From an uncultured Eubacterium sp. (lineage in GTDB: Bacteria > Bacillota > Clostridia > Oscillospirales > Acutalibacteraceae), in the NCBI GenBank assembly GCA_944380545.1, contig CALWHV010000014.1, positions 62,001-126,000 on the forward strand: 64,000 bases of DNA. Reading direction: 5' to 3'. The translations under genes and the position numbers were made by a program. The notes below the pieces were generated by a model, which was given only the letters and a program-made list of their open reading frames with translations, had not been told where the DNA came from and did not search any database. Position 1 is the stretch's first letter; each line of letters begins with the position of its first letter. Shown in pieces: positions 35,807 to 43,932 of this stretch.

Positions 35807-36369
35807 ATCTGCCAAACAAGATAACGGTATTCAGATTTTGCTGCGTACCCGCGCTAATGGCGTGCGCCTTTATTGAGTTCAAATATCACTGGGTGGCAAC
35901 GCTGATAATTTATTTCATCGCCTGTATGAGCGATAAGGCGGACGGTATCATAGCCAGAAAATCCGGCATTGTCACCGATTTCGGCAAGCTTATGGACCCG
36001 CTTTCGGATAAAACGCTCGTGTTCGCAGCTTATGTTATCCTTATTGATATGGGCTGGCATACCGATATCGTTATTATGATAATGCTTGCCCGCGAATTTC
36101 TTGTTGCCGGCATACGCATGGCAGCGGCAACAACGGGCGAGGTCATCGCGGCAAACGCCTTCGGCAAGGCGAAGACCTTTCTTCAGATGGCAACCACGGG
36201 TATGGTGTTTCTGCTTCTTGCAATCGGTGAGGGTCCTGCCGATATCGATGTAAACACAGTCTGGCTCAATATCTACTGCACCGTTGCGTTTTGGGTTGTT
36301 GGGATCATCACCATGCTAAGCGGCATCGTGTACGCCAAGGACGGCTGGCATCTTATCAAAACAAAATAA
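35803..36369 (+). CDS. pgsA: Phosphatidylglycerophosphate synthase
   Basis: It makes phosphatidylglycerol phosphate from CDP-diacylglycerol and glycerol-3-phosphate. The 188-aa membrane protein has four or so helices and the CDP-alcohol phosphotransferase signature D-G-x2-A-R-x8-G-x3-D-x3-D (within DKADGIIARKSG and DFGKLMDPLSDK, about 43-67). The N-terminal MNLPNKITVFRFC is typical. It is translationally coupled to rimO. Confidence 0.95.
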   Translation: MNLPNKITVFRFCCVPALMACAFIEFKYHWVATLIIYFIACMSDKADGIIARKSGIVTDFGKLMDPLSDKTLVFAAYVILIDMGWHTDIVIMIMLAREFLVAGIRMAAATTGEVIAANAFGKAKTFLQMATTGMVFLLLAIGEGPADIDVNTVWLNIYCTVAFWVVGIITMLSGIVYAKDGWHLIKTK

Positions 36370-36372
36370 TTG

Positions 36373-36400
36373 TTGCAAAATTTCAGTAATCGTATATAAT
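36373..36400 (+). promoter_or_regulatory. Promoter of the T-box-controlled cysE-cysS operon
   Basis: TTGCAA (36373-36378), 16-bp spacer and TATAAT (36395-36400), immediately upstream of the T-box leader. Confidence 0.65.
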
Positions 36401-36406
36401 AATATT

Positions 36407-36651
36407 GTGATATATAAAGGCTGAGACAAAGAGAAGTATGCGGCTTCACGCTTTTCAGAGAGCGCGATTTTGGCTGTGATTCGCGTATTGCGCGCCGCAG
36501 AAATGCACTTTTGAGCTTTTCGGAGGAAATCAAGTATTCCGAAACGGTTTGCCCCGTTACAGGCACGGCTGTTCGGGCAGTCAAGTATAAATCGGAGTGG
36601 AACCGCAGTTTTTATTGCCTCTGTTGATAACAGGGGCTTTTATTATTTTTT
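36407..36651 (+). ncRNA. Cysteine-specific T-box riboswitch leader
   Basis: The 245-nt leader has the landmarks of a T-box: the AGAGA-type stem I motifs (TTCAGAGAGCGCG, GGCTGTGA), a specifier loop reading AAATGCACTTTTGAGC with codon TGC (Cys) at 36504-36506, and the T-box core CGGAGTGGAACCGC (36593-36606). It ends in a terminator, GCCTCTGTT-GAT-AACAGGGGC with T-rich tail (36617-36651). Known mechanism: uncharged tRNA-Cys binds the specifier and the T-box bulge, stabilises the antiterminator and allows transcription of cysE-cysS. A tRNA-Cys gene lies about 3.3 kb downstream. Confidence 0.92.
36617..36651 (+). terminator. T-box leader terminator
   Basis: Stem 36617-36637 with one G-U pair, then TTTTATTATTTTTT. 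It is the regulated terminator between the T-box and cysE. Confidence 0.88.
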
Positions 36652-36665
36652 AACGGTGGTGCTTT

Positions 36666-37307
36666 ATGTTCAATCAATTCAGGGAATCGGTAAAGAGCTT
36701 TATGGAGCACGATCCCGCCGCAAAAAGTCCGCTTGAAATAATCTTTCTCTATCCCGGCTTCAAGGCGCTTCAAAGCCATAAACGGGCAAACTGGTTTTTC
36801 AGGCATAATATGCCGTTTATCGCCCGCTATATCAGCCAGAAAAGCGCGCATAAAACGGGCATTGAGATTCATCCCGGCGCCACTATCGGCAGGCGCGTCT
36901 GCATCGACCACGGGCACGGCGTCGTTATTGGCGAGACCGCAGAGGTCGGCGACGATGTTATGATTTATCAGGGCGTCACTCTCGGCGGCACGGGCAAGGA
37001 TGTGGGCAAGCGTCACCCAACCATTGAAAACGGCGTTATGATCGGCGCAGGTGCAAAGGTGCTCGGCCCCATAACAATAGGCAGGAACGCCAAGGTGGCT
37101 GCGGGAGCGGTCGTCGTTAAGGATGTTGAGCCGAACTGCACCGTGGTCGGCGTGCCCGGCGAAGTTGTCAGAATAGACGGCGAGCGGGTGGACGATCTTG
37201 ACCAAATTAACATCCCCGACCCGCTTATGACGGCTATCAGGGAAAATCAAAAGAAGATTTCAGAGCTTGAGGAAAGGATCAAATCATTGGAGGGCAGCAA
37301 AAAATGA
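36666..37307 (+). CDS. cysE: Serine O-acetyltransferase
   Basis: It acetylates serine with acetyl-CoA, the committing step of cysteine synthesis. The 213-aa protein has an N-terminal helical part and a left-handed beta-helix of hexapeptide repeats (about 65-160) including GIEIHPGATIGRRVCIDHG, HGVVIGETAEVGDD and GAGAKVLGPITIG. The catalytic His-Asp pair lies in IDHGHGVV. The C-terminus is a short coiled coil (about 195-213). Control by a Cys T-box ties synthesis to the charging state of tRNA-Cys. Confidence 0.95.
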   Translation: MFNQFRESVKSFMEHDPAAKSPLEIIFLYPGFKALQSHKRANWFFRHNMPFIARYISQKSAHKTGIEIHPGATIGRRVCIDHGHGVVIGETAEVGDDVMIYQGVTLGGTGKDVGKRHPTIENGVMIGAGAKVLGPITIGRNAKVAAGAVVVKDVEPNCTVVGVPGEVVRIDGERVDDLDQINIPDPLMTAIRENQKKISELEERIKSLEGSKK

Positions 37308-38701
37308 AGATATATAACACGATGACAAGGCAGAAAGAGGAGTTTGTGCCGCAAGATAAAAATGAGGTAAAGATATATGCCTGCGGGCCGACGGTCTATA
37401 ATTATATCCATATCGGCAACGCGCGCCCGCTGTGCGTTTTCGATGTGCTTCGCCGCTATCTTGAATACAGGGGCTATAATGTTCGCTTCGTTCAGAATTT
37501 TACCGATATAGATGATAAGATCATCAAAAGAGCGAACGAGGAGGGCGTGCAGTTCAGCGATATTTCCGAAAAGTATATAAAGGAGTTCTGGACGGACGCA
37601 GACGGGCTTAATTTCAAGCGCGCCACGGTGCATCCCCGCGCAACGGAGAATATCGATGAGATAATAAGCATAATCAGCACGCTTATGGAAAAGAGCTATG
37701 CCTATCAGGCGGGGGACGATGTTTATTTTCGCACGCTGAAATTCAAGGAGTACGGCAAGCTTTCTCACCAGCCTATCGAGGATCTTGAAAGCGGCGCAAG
37801 GATAGCCGTGGGCGAGGTCAAGGAGGATCCGCTTGATTTCGCGCTCTGGAAGGGCGCAAAGCCCGGCGAGCCGTATTGGGATTCTCCGTGGGGCAAGGGA
37901 AGACCCGGCTGGCACATAGAGTGTTCCGCGATGAACAGAAAGTATCTCGGAAAAACTATCGACATTCACTGCGGCGGCAAGGACCTTGTTTTCCCGCACC
38001 ACGAAAACGAGATAGCGCAGAGCGAATGTGCTAACGGCTGCACCTTCTCGCGCTATTGGATGCACAACGGCTATATAAATGTTGATAATGTTAAGATGAG
38101 CAAATCTCTCGGAAACTTCAAAACGGTGCGCGAGATCGCAAATGCTTACGGCTATGAGGTCATAAGATATTTCCTTATAAGCGCGCATTATCGCTCTCCG
38201 ATCAATTACAGCATAGATATCATAGAGCAGTGCAAAAGCGCGCTTGAAAGGCTCTACACCTGCCGTGAAAGCCTTGATTTTGCCATCAGGAACGCGGCGG
38301 GCGAAGCAAGCGAGGGCGAGGATGCGCTTTTAAAGCTTTTTGAAAGCAGAAAAGCCGAATTTATCGAGGCTATGGACGATGACCTGAATACAGCGGACGG
38401 CATTGCCGCGCTGTTTGAGCTCGTTAAGGATGTCAATACGCATATCATCTCAAAACCCGTATCAAAAGCCGTGTGTGAAAAGGCGGCGCAGATTTTCGAC
38501 GAGCTTTGCTCCGTTCTCGGCTTGCTCTATAACAGAAAGAGCAACGATATAGACGAGGACATAGAGCGGCTTATAGAGCAGCGTCAGCAGGCACGCGCCG
38601 ATAAAAACTGGGCCGAGGCAGACAGGATAAGAGACGAGCTCAAAGAGCGCGGAATAATACTCAAGGACACTCCTCAAGGCGTAACCTGGAGCCGCGCCTG
38701 A
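37304..38701 (+). CDS. cysS: Cysteinyl-tRNA synthetase
   Basis: It charges tRNA-Cys. The 465-aa class I enzyme has the HIGH-like HIGNARP (about 36-42) near ACGPTVYNY with a zinc-ligand Cys, the zinc site around GGKDLVFPHHENEIAQSE, and KMSKSLGN (about 265-272). Its ATG overlaps the cysE stop, so the operon is coupled. Anticodon-binding helices (about 310-460) are complete. Confidence 0.97.
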   Translation: MKIYNTMTRQKEEFVPQDKNEVKIYACGPTVYNYIHIGNARPLCVFDVLRRYLEYRGYNVRFVQNFTDIDDKIIKRANEEGVQFSDISEKYIKEFWTDADGLNFKRATVHPRATENIDEIISIISTLMEKSYAYQAGDDVYFRTLKFKEYGKLSHQPIEDLESGARIAVGEVKEDPLDFALWKGAKPGEPYWDSPWGKGRPGWHIECSAMNRKYLGKTIDIHCGGKDLVFPHHENEIAQSECANGCTFSRYWMHNGYINVDNVKMSKSLGNFKTVREIANAYGYEVIRYFLISAHYRSPINYSIDIIEQCKSALERLYTCRESLDFAIRNAAGEASEGEDALLKLFESRKAEFIEAMDDDLNTADGIAALFELVKDVNTHIISKPVSKAVCEKAAQIFDELCSVLGLLYNRKSNDIDEDIERLIEQRQQARADKNWAEADRIRDELKERGIILKDTPQGVTWSRA

Positions 38702-38807
38702 TTGGAAAAATTTGACAAATTTATTACTATTTTGCTGAAATTGTGGATTTTCCGTCTGATTTTAAGTACAATATTAAATAAAGGTACTTATCGGAGGATC
38801 TCCGCCC

Positions 38808-39812
38808 ATGGTATTAAAGAAAATCTTTTCTTTCCTCTCGGCGCTTATTTTGTTTCAGGTAATGCTTTTTAATAATGTTGCTGCTTTGGCATCAGAATTA
38901 TCCGTATCTGATTGCGAACGCTGGTTTTACGGCGATTATCAGACTTTTGCGATTCAGTCGCAGGATGCGCAAGGGTATTTGAATCTCAGCACGGACGATA
39001 ATACAATGTATTTCAAAGTCAGCTATACCCTTGAGTCTGCGGCGGAATACGGCGGCTCACAGATCGCCGCGGCGGTCGAAAACAAAAATAACAGCTATGA
39101 GATCACCTTCAGCGCGGATTCGGACGATGACGAAGCGCCTCTTGAAATCCGAAAGCTGTTCACAAAGGAAACAAAATACGGTCAGGACATCTATTTTTCA
39201 TTTTGCTTTACTGATAAAAATGACAGAACCACTGTCAACGATGTTTCTCTTTGGCTCAATGTGTCTGATCTCGGCGTCAGACTCGGCTCGTATCGCTTTG
39301 AGCCGGCGGATGCGGTAACAGAGGTCAATACAAATGGTGAATTTTCAACGGCAGGCTTCACCAGGCAGAGCGAAGATGAGGAAAGTGACCGACAGGCAAA
39401 CGATGCGGCGGGGGAGGAGACGACTAAATTTTCCTATACTCCTCGCTTTGATGACTCGGATTCGGGCGAGGGTAAATTTGCTTATGAATCGCCGTCCGGT
39501 TCCGATGAGCAAGCGGAAACGGCTTCTCCGGCGCACCCTGATAAAAGTGCGGAAAACGGCGCGGCGCAGCAAACTTCGGCGGTAAGCGTTTCGGAATACA
39601 GTCCCGAAACAAAGGCGCTTTTCGCGCTTGCCGGGCTGTTCTCCGCCGCCGGCGCCGGATTTCTTATTCACGCGGCTGTACGCCGCAAAGGCAGCACGGA
39701 TGCTGCTTCGGGCGCAGCGGCTGAAGATGCTGACGATGAAAACGCCTATGTTGACCCGGATATCGTTGAAATAATAAATAAAAACGATTCTCTTGACAGC
39801 GAGGATGAATAA
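38808..39812 (+). CDS. Secreted, membrane-anchored protein of unknown function
   Basis: A 334-aa protein with a signal peptide (about 1-30, likely cleavage after ALASE-type site), a beta-rich extracellular domain (about 32-165), a long Ser/Glu/Asp-rich linker (about 185-265) that looks disordered, one membrane helix (about 268-289, ALFALAGLFSAAGAGFLIHA) followed by basic residues, and an acidic cytoplasmic tail. I do not recognise the extracellular domain. GGAGG lies before ATG 38808. It shares no operon partner; tRNAs on the other strand follow the shared terminator. Confidence 0.75.
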   Translation: MVLKKIFSFLSALILFQVMLFNNVAALASELSVSDCERWFYGDYQTFAIQSQDAQGYLNLSTDDNTMYFKVSYTLESAAEYGGSQIAAAVENKNNSYEITFSADSDDDEAPLEIRKLFTKETKYGQDIYFSFCFTDKNDRTTVNDVSLWLNVSDLGVRLGSYRFEPADAVTEVNTNGEFSTAGFTRQSEDEESDRQANDAAGEETTKFSYTPRFDDSDSGEGKFAYESPSGSDEQAETASPAHPDKSAENGAAQQTSAVSVSEYSPETKALFALAGLFSAAGAGFLIHAAVRRKGSTDAASGAAAEDADDENAYVDPDIVEIINKNDSLDSEDE

Positions 39813-39814
39813 AG

Positions 39815-39845
39815 AAAAAGGGATGCAGCTTGCATCCCTTTTTTT
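39815..39845. terminator. Bidirectional terminator between the membrane protein and the tRNA operon
   Basis: The palindrome GGGATGCA-GCT-TGCATCCC (39820-39838) is flanked by AAAGAAAAA on the left and TTTTTTT on the right. It has a U-run in both directions, so it can end the membrane-protein gene (plus) and the tRNA operon (minus). Confidence 0.9.
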
Positions 39846-39919
39846 GGAGGCACCACCCAGATTTGAACTGGGGCATAAAGCTTTTGCAGAGCTCTGCCTT
39901 ACCACTTGGCTATGGTGCC
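39845..39919 (-). tRNA. tRNA-Cys (GCA)
   Basis: The minus strand folds into a full cloverleaf with acceptor GGCACCA/TGGTGCC, anticodon loop CTGCAAA (anticodon GCA), T-loop TTCAAAT and encoded CCA. Last gene of a five-tRNA operon, and the ligand for the Cys T-box upstream of cysE. Confidence 0.95.
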
Positions 39920-39957
39920 GTATATTAACCGCAGCGCGGTTTTTTAAGAATATAATG

Positions 39958-39980
39958 GGCACTAATTTCTTAGTGCCCGA
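39958..39980. other. Perfect hairpin between tRNA-Gly and tRNA-Cys
   Basis: GGGCACTAA-TTTC-TTAGTGCCC, a 9-bp perfect stem, one base from the end of tRNA-Gly. No U-run follows on the minus strand. It may be a processing or pausing element. Confidence 0.6.
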
Positions 39981-40056
39981 TGGAGCGGATTACGAGACTC
40001 GAACTCGCTACCTCCACCTTGGCAAGGTGGCGCTCTACCGGATGAGCTAAATCCGC
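39981..40056 (-). tRNA. tRNA-Gly (GCC)
   Basis: Minus-strand cloverleaf with acceptor GCGGATT/AATCCGC, anticodon loop TTGCCAA (anticodon GCC), T-loop TTCGAGT and encoded CCA. Confidence 0.95.
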
Positions 40057-40061
40057 ATTTA

Positions 40062-40137
<76 letters not shown>

Positions 40138-40143
40138 ATATAT

Positions 40144-40220
40144 TGGCGACCCGGAACGGACTTGAACCGTCGACCTCCTGCGTGACAGGCAGGCGTTCTA
40201 ACCAGCTGAACTACCGGGCC
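40144..40220 (-). tRNA. tRNA-Asp (GTC)
   Basis: Minus-strand cloverleaf with acceptor GGCCCGG/CCGGGTC, anticodon loop CTGTCAC (anticodon GTC), T-loop TTCAAGT, discriminator G and encoded CCA. Confidence 0.95.
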
Positions 40221-40223
40221 GAG

Positions 40224-40299
40224 TGGTGGGAGTAACAGGGCTCGAACCTGTGACCCTCTGCTTGTAAGGCAGATGCTCTCCCAGCTGAGCTATACTCCC
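40224..40299 (-). tRNA. tRNA-Val (TAC)
   Basis: Minus-strand cloverleaf with acceptor GGGAGTA/TACTCCC, anticodon loop CTTACAA (anticodon TAC), T-loop TTCGAGC and encoded CCA. First gene of the five-tRNA operon. Confidence 0.95.
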
Positions 40300-40325
40300 G
40301 GGTATTGCCGTGTGCAACGGTGATT

Positions 40326-40354
40326 ATGATACTATATATCATAATAAAAGTCAA
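40326..40354 (-). promoter_or_regulatory. Promoter of the tRNA operon
   Basis: On the minus strand, TTGACT (40354-40349), 17-bp spacer, TATCAT (40331-40326), about 27 bp before tRNA-Val. Confidence 0.7.
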
Positions 40355-40361
40355 CACTTTT

Positions 40362-41246
40362 TTAAAAATTATTAAAGTTTTTTATAAGCGTTTCTATCTG
40401 AGCGGGCGTAAATTCATACTTTTTGTTGCAGAAATGGCATTCAACAAAAGCGCTCTTGTTTTCTTTTCGCATAGCTTCAAGCTCAGCCTTTCCAGCCGCA
40501 AGCATCGCCGCCGTTGCCTTTTCGCGCGAGCAGGCGCATTTATATGAAAATGCTGATTCGTCAAGCTTTTCGGTTTCAAGCGCCCCCATAGCCTTAAGAG
40601 CCATCTCGTCCGCGCTCAGGCCGGAGGAGAGCATCTGCGTAACCGAGGGCAGGGAGTTTACCGTTTTTTCTATTTCGTCTATGGTGCTGTCGGGGCATCC
40701 GGGAAGCAGCTGAATAAGAAAGCCGCCGGCGCAGTTAACCGTCAGATCGGGATTTATAAGCACGCCGAGTGCGCAAACGCTCGGTGTCTGCTCCGATACG
40801 GCGAAATAGTTTGTTATGTCCTCGGCAACCTCTCCGCTGACTATCTGAGTTGTGCCCACAAAAGGTTCTTTAAGCCCGATGTCCTTAACAACATAAAGAT
40901 AGCCGTCGTTTCCGAGTGCGCCGCTTACATCAAGCTTTCCCTTGCTGTTGAGCGGCAGCTCAACTATCGGGTTTTCAACGCTGATACGGCAGTTGCCGCA
41001 GCTGTCGGATATCGCCGTAAGATTGCCGGCGGGGCCGTTTCCGTTAAAGCGCAGAGTCACCGTATCCTCCTTGCCCTTAAGCATAACGCCCATTATGGAA
41101 GCCGCCGTCATAAGCCTGCCCATACCGGCGGTTACCGCGGCGGACGGCTTGTGTATCCGCTCCATTTCATATACCGCGTCCGTTGAGTCCGCCGCTATTA
41201 TATATGCCGCTCCGTCCTTGGTTATGTATCTGACTATTTTTCCCAT
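40362..41246 (-). CDS. hslO: Redox-regulated chaperone Hsp33
   Basis: A holdase activated by oxidation of four zinc-bound Cys. The start at 41246 (MGKIVRYITKDG) follows CAGGAG on the minus strand; five more residues upstream are unlikely. The N-terminal domain holds GNGPAGNLTAISDSCG and GTTQIVSGEVAED; the C-terminal switch has KCACSREK (Cys-x-Cys) and CHFCNKK (Cys-x2-Cys), all four Cys present. Length 294 aa is normal. It overlaps the methyltransferase gene by 1 bp and ends next to the tRNA promoter with no terminator, so read-through into the tRNAs is possible. Confidence 0.95.
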   Translation of the reverse strand: MGKIVRYITKDGAAYIIAADSTDAVYEMERIHKPSAAVTAGMGRLMTAASIMGVMLKGKEDTVTLRFNGNGPAGNLTAISDSCGNCRISVENPIVELPLNSKGKLDVSGALGNDGYLYVVKDIGLKEPFVGTTQIVSGEVAEDITNYFAVSEQTPSVCALGVLINPDLTVNCAGGFLIQLLPGCPDSTIDEIEKTVNSLPSVTQMLSSGLSADEMALKAMGALETEKLDESAFSYKCACSREKATAAMLAAGKAELEAMRKENKSAFVECHFCNKKYEFTPAQIETLIKNFNNF

Positions 41247-41974
41247 TATTTTCTCCTGCAAATAAAATATACGCGCTCAGAGTCCTTTTCGGGCTCTTTC
41301 AGGCTCATATCGTCGTAAAATCCCATAATATCAAAATAGGGCGATAAAGCCGATTTTATCACGCTCAGTTCAAAGGCGGTTTCTGTAAAATCCTCGCTGT
41401 ACCGCTCGTAGTATTCGCCCGCCTTGATAAACAGATCAAGAAAAATCCGTACTTTTCCGTCCGCAATAAATTCATTGTCCCACGCAAGAAAATAGCTTTC
41501 TTCATCAAAAACAAAGCTGTTGCCGGAAAGAAGCTCGTTGTGCTTATAAACGGTGTTAACATCAAATATAAACAACGCCCCCGGCTTTAAAGCTTCATAA
41601 ACGCCGCGAAAAGCGTCCTTAAGCTCCTTTATGGATTCAAGGTGATTAAGGGAGTCAAGGCAGCATATGCACCCGTCAAACTCACCTGAAAAGGAAAGGC
41701 GGCGCATATCGGCTTTTATGAAATTTGCGTTTTTGCATTTCATTGCTGCCGCAGTAAGCATATCCTCGCTCAGGTCAACTCCCGTAGGTTTATAGCCGTC
41801 TTTTTCAAGTAGCTTGGTAAAGCTGCCCGTTCCGCAGGCAAGGTCAAGTATTTTCGCTCCCCGCGGCAGCTTATGCTCATTAAAAAAAGACGCAATATAT
41901 GCGTATCTTTTTTCATATTCAACATTTTGCGTCAGCTCGTCGTAAACAAGCGCGAATTTATTATAGCTGCTCAT
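41246..41974 (-). CDS. Class I SAM-dependent methyltransferase
   Basis: A 242-aa Rossmann methyltransferase with motif I LDLACGTGSFT (about 42-52), the acidic TGVDLSEDML, and KADMRRLSF. The substrate cannot be told; small-molecule or ubiquinone-type methyltransferases share this pattern. It lies between yerC and hslO on the minus strand and overlaps both, so the three are coexpressed. Confidence 0.88.
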   Translation of the reverse strand: MSSYNKFALVYDELTQNVEYEKRYAYIASFFNEHKLPRGAKILDLACGTGSFTKLLEKDGYKPTGVDLSEDMLTAAAMKCKNANFIKADMRRLSFSGEFDGCICCLDSLNHLESIKELKDAFRGVYEALKPGALFIFDVNTVYKHNELLSGNSFVFDEESYFLAWDNEFIADGKVRIFLDLFIKAGEYYERYSEDFTETAFELSVIKSALSPYFDIMGFYDDMSLKEPEKDSERVYFICRRK

Positions 41975-42275
41975 TTGCTTCGCTTTCTTTTTCCTTTAAG
42001 CGGGCAAAAATCCTGTCGTACCCGTCGCAGCCGTATTGCAGGCTGCGGTTCACTCGGCTTATCGTTGCCGTTGAAGCGCCGGTTTGGTTAACTATATCCG
42101 TATAAACGCTTTTTTCGGAAAGCATTTTTGCAACGGCGATCCGCTGGCTCATCGTTTTAAGCTCCTGCACGGTGCAAAGGTCCTCAAAAAAATCATAGCA
42201 TTCGTCTATGTTTTCAAGCTCAAGTATGGATTCAAAAAGGAAATTTATGTTTTTATTATCTCTTTTAAGCGCCAT
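41961..42275 (-). CDS. YerC/YecD-type TrpR-like DNA-binding protein
   Basis: A 104-aa protein matching the TrpR-related YerC family: FFEDLCTVQELKTMSQRIAVAKML and the helix-turn-helix part IVNQTGASTATISRVNRSL (about 61-79). Ligand and targets are unknown; no tryptophan genes are near. First gene of the yerC-methyltransferase-hslO unit, read from a SigA-type promoter. Confidence 0.92.
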   Translation of the reverse strand: MALKRDNKNINFLFESILELENIDECYDFFEDLCTVQELKTMSQRIAVAKMLSEKSVYTDIVNQTGASTATISRVNRSLQYGCDGYDRIFARLKEKESEANEQL

Positions 42276-42302
42276 AATATCACCTCAAACGGAATTATCT
42301 AT

Positions 42303-42331
42303 ATTTTAGCACATTAAAGCCTGATAGTAAA
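42303..42331 (-). promoter_or_regulatory. Promoter of the yerC operon
   Basis: On the minus strand, TTTACT (42331-42326), 17-bp spacer, TAAAAT (42308-42303). Confidence 0.65.
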
Positions 42332-42372
42332 GTGTTATTTTCATATGCGCCTTTTGCGGCAAATCCTTGTAT

Positions 42373-42400
42373 CAAAAAAGCCGCCGTGAGAGGCGGCTTT
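42373..42400 (-). terminator. Terminator of the sodium symporter gene
   Basis: AAAAGCCGCC / GGCGGCTTTTTT on the minus strand (stem 42380-42397 in plus coordinates, loop GTGAGA), directly after the symporter stop. Confidence 0.88.
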
Positions 42401-42403
42401 TGG

Positions 42404-43780
42404 TTAGAAGAGCGTTTTGAATTTGTCATAGATGCCGAAGCCGAATATGAACAGCACAATGAACGGCAGCACATATGTAAGATAAACTCTCATCCAGTTT
42501 TTGATTTTCAGACCCGTGCCGGAGTTGGCCTCTGCCATAAAATTTTTCCAGCCCCAGCCGTGCTTGCTGGTGCAGAAAAGAAGATAAATGAGCGAGCCGA
42601 GCGGCAGAAATATATTGCTCACAAGAAAATCCTCAAGATCCATTATCGTGCCGCCGAAGATTGAAAACGCGTCGCTCTGCCAAAGATTGAAGCCGAGAAC
42701 GCACGGAACGGAGAGCAGCGCGATCAGCACGCAGTTTATCGCCGATGATTTCTTTCTGCTGATGCCGGTAAGCTCCATAGTGCAGCTGATTATGTTTTCA
42801 AAAACGGCAAATATCGTTGAAAGCGCCGCGAAGGACATAAATATGAAGAATATGCTGCCCCACAGCCTGCCGAGCGGCATATTTGAAAATATATTCGGCA
42901 GGGTGATGAATATAAGGCTCGGTCCCGATGTCTGGTCAACATTATAAGTAAAGCAGGCGGGAAAAATTATTAAACCGGCAGATATCGCCACAAAGGTGTC
43001 AAGCACAACAACTCTTGCCGATTCTCCGAGAAGCGAATGCTTTTTGTCTATATAGCTGCCGAAGATCGCCATAGCGCCGATGCCGAGGCTGAGCGTGAAA
43101 AATGATTGGTTCATCGCGCTCACAAGCGTTTGCGCAACGCCAACCTCTTTCATCCTTTCAAAATCAGGCAAAAGATAATAGGAAAGCCCCTCCTTGGCGC
43201 CCTCCATCGTAAGGCTGTTTACCGCAAGGATTATCATAACGAATAGCAGCGCCACCATCATAATCTTAGTGACCTTTTCAAGCCCGTTTTGAAGCCCTTT
43301 TGCACACACGATGATGCCGAGTATAACAACCAGTATCGTCCAAAACGCCATAGTTTTGGGGCTTGAGAGCATACTGTTGTACGCGCTTTCCACACCGGCG
43401 GTGTCAAGTCCCTCAAGCCTGCCTGAGGCGGTAAGGTAAAAATAATGGAGCATCCAGCCTGTTACGCAGGTGTAGTACATCATTAAAAGATAGCAGCCAA
43501 TCAGCGTGAAATAGCCGTGAATATGCCATTTCTGGCCGGGCTTTTCAAGCGCCTGATATGCCTTGATAGGGCTTTTCTGCGCCGCGCGGCCGACAGCAAA
43601 TTCCATGCTCAGGATAGGCAGACCCAATATAACAAGGAAAATCAGATAGAATAAAACAAATGTACCGCCGCCGCCCTGGCCGGCTATGTACGGAAATTTC
43701 CACACATTGCCTATGCCGATGGCGCAGCCCGCCGAAAGCAGAATAAAGCCGAGTCTTGATTTAAGTTTTTCTCGTTCCAT
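42404..43780 (-). CDS. Sodium-dependent neurotransmitter-symporter (NSS) family transporter
   Basis: A 458-aa transporter with about 11-12 membrane helices. Start at 43780 (MEREKLKSRLGF) fits GAGGAAAGGG upstream; a 14-residue longer frame overlaps the promoter. The first helix holds the NSS sodium/substrate motif SAGCAIGIGNVWKFPYI, typical of LeuT-like symporters of amino acids or amines. The substrate is not evident. Single gene with its own promoter and terminator. Confidence 0.93.
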   Translation of the reverse strand: MEREKLKSRLGFILLSAGCAIGIGNVWKFPYIAGQGGGGTFVLFYLIFLVILGLPILSMEFAVGRAAQKSPIKAYQALEKPGQKWHIHGYFTLIGCYLLMMYYTCVTGWMLHYFYLTASGRLEGLDTAGVESAYNSMLSSPKTMAFWTILVVILGIIVCAKGLQNGLEKVTKIMMVALLFVMIILAVNSLTMEGAKEGLSYYLLPDFERMKEVGVAQTLVSAMNQSFFTLSLGIGAMAIFGSYIDKKHSLLGESARVVVLDTFVAISAGLIIFPACFTYNVDQTSGPSLIFITLPNIFSNMPLGRLWGSIFFIFMSFAALSTIFAVFENIISCTMELTGISRKKSSAINCVLIALLSVPCVLGFNLWQSDAFSIFGGTIMDLEDFLVSNIFLPLGSLIYLLFCTSKHGWGWKNFMAEANSGTGLKIKNWMRVYLTYVLPFIVLFIFGFGIYDKFKTLF

Positions 43781-43812
43781 ATCGTTTGCCCTTTCCTCAG
43801 TTTTATGCTGAT

Positions 43813-43841
43813 ATTCTATCACAGAATTTCGGTTCGTTCAA
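43813..43841 (-). promoter_or_regulatory. Promoter of the NSS transporter
   Basis: On the minus strand, TTGAAC (43841-43836), 17-bp spacer, TAGAAT (43818-43813). Confidence 0.7.
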
Positions 43842-43932
43842 GATGAGCCGTAATTTGAGACCGAAAATAAAATATTTGTGGATTTTAAAGATGAAATATG
43901 TTAGTATCAAAGCAGAAAGACGGTGCAGGATT

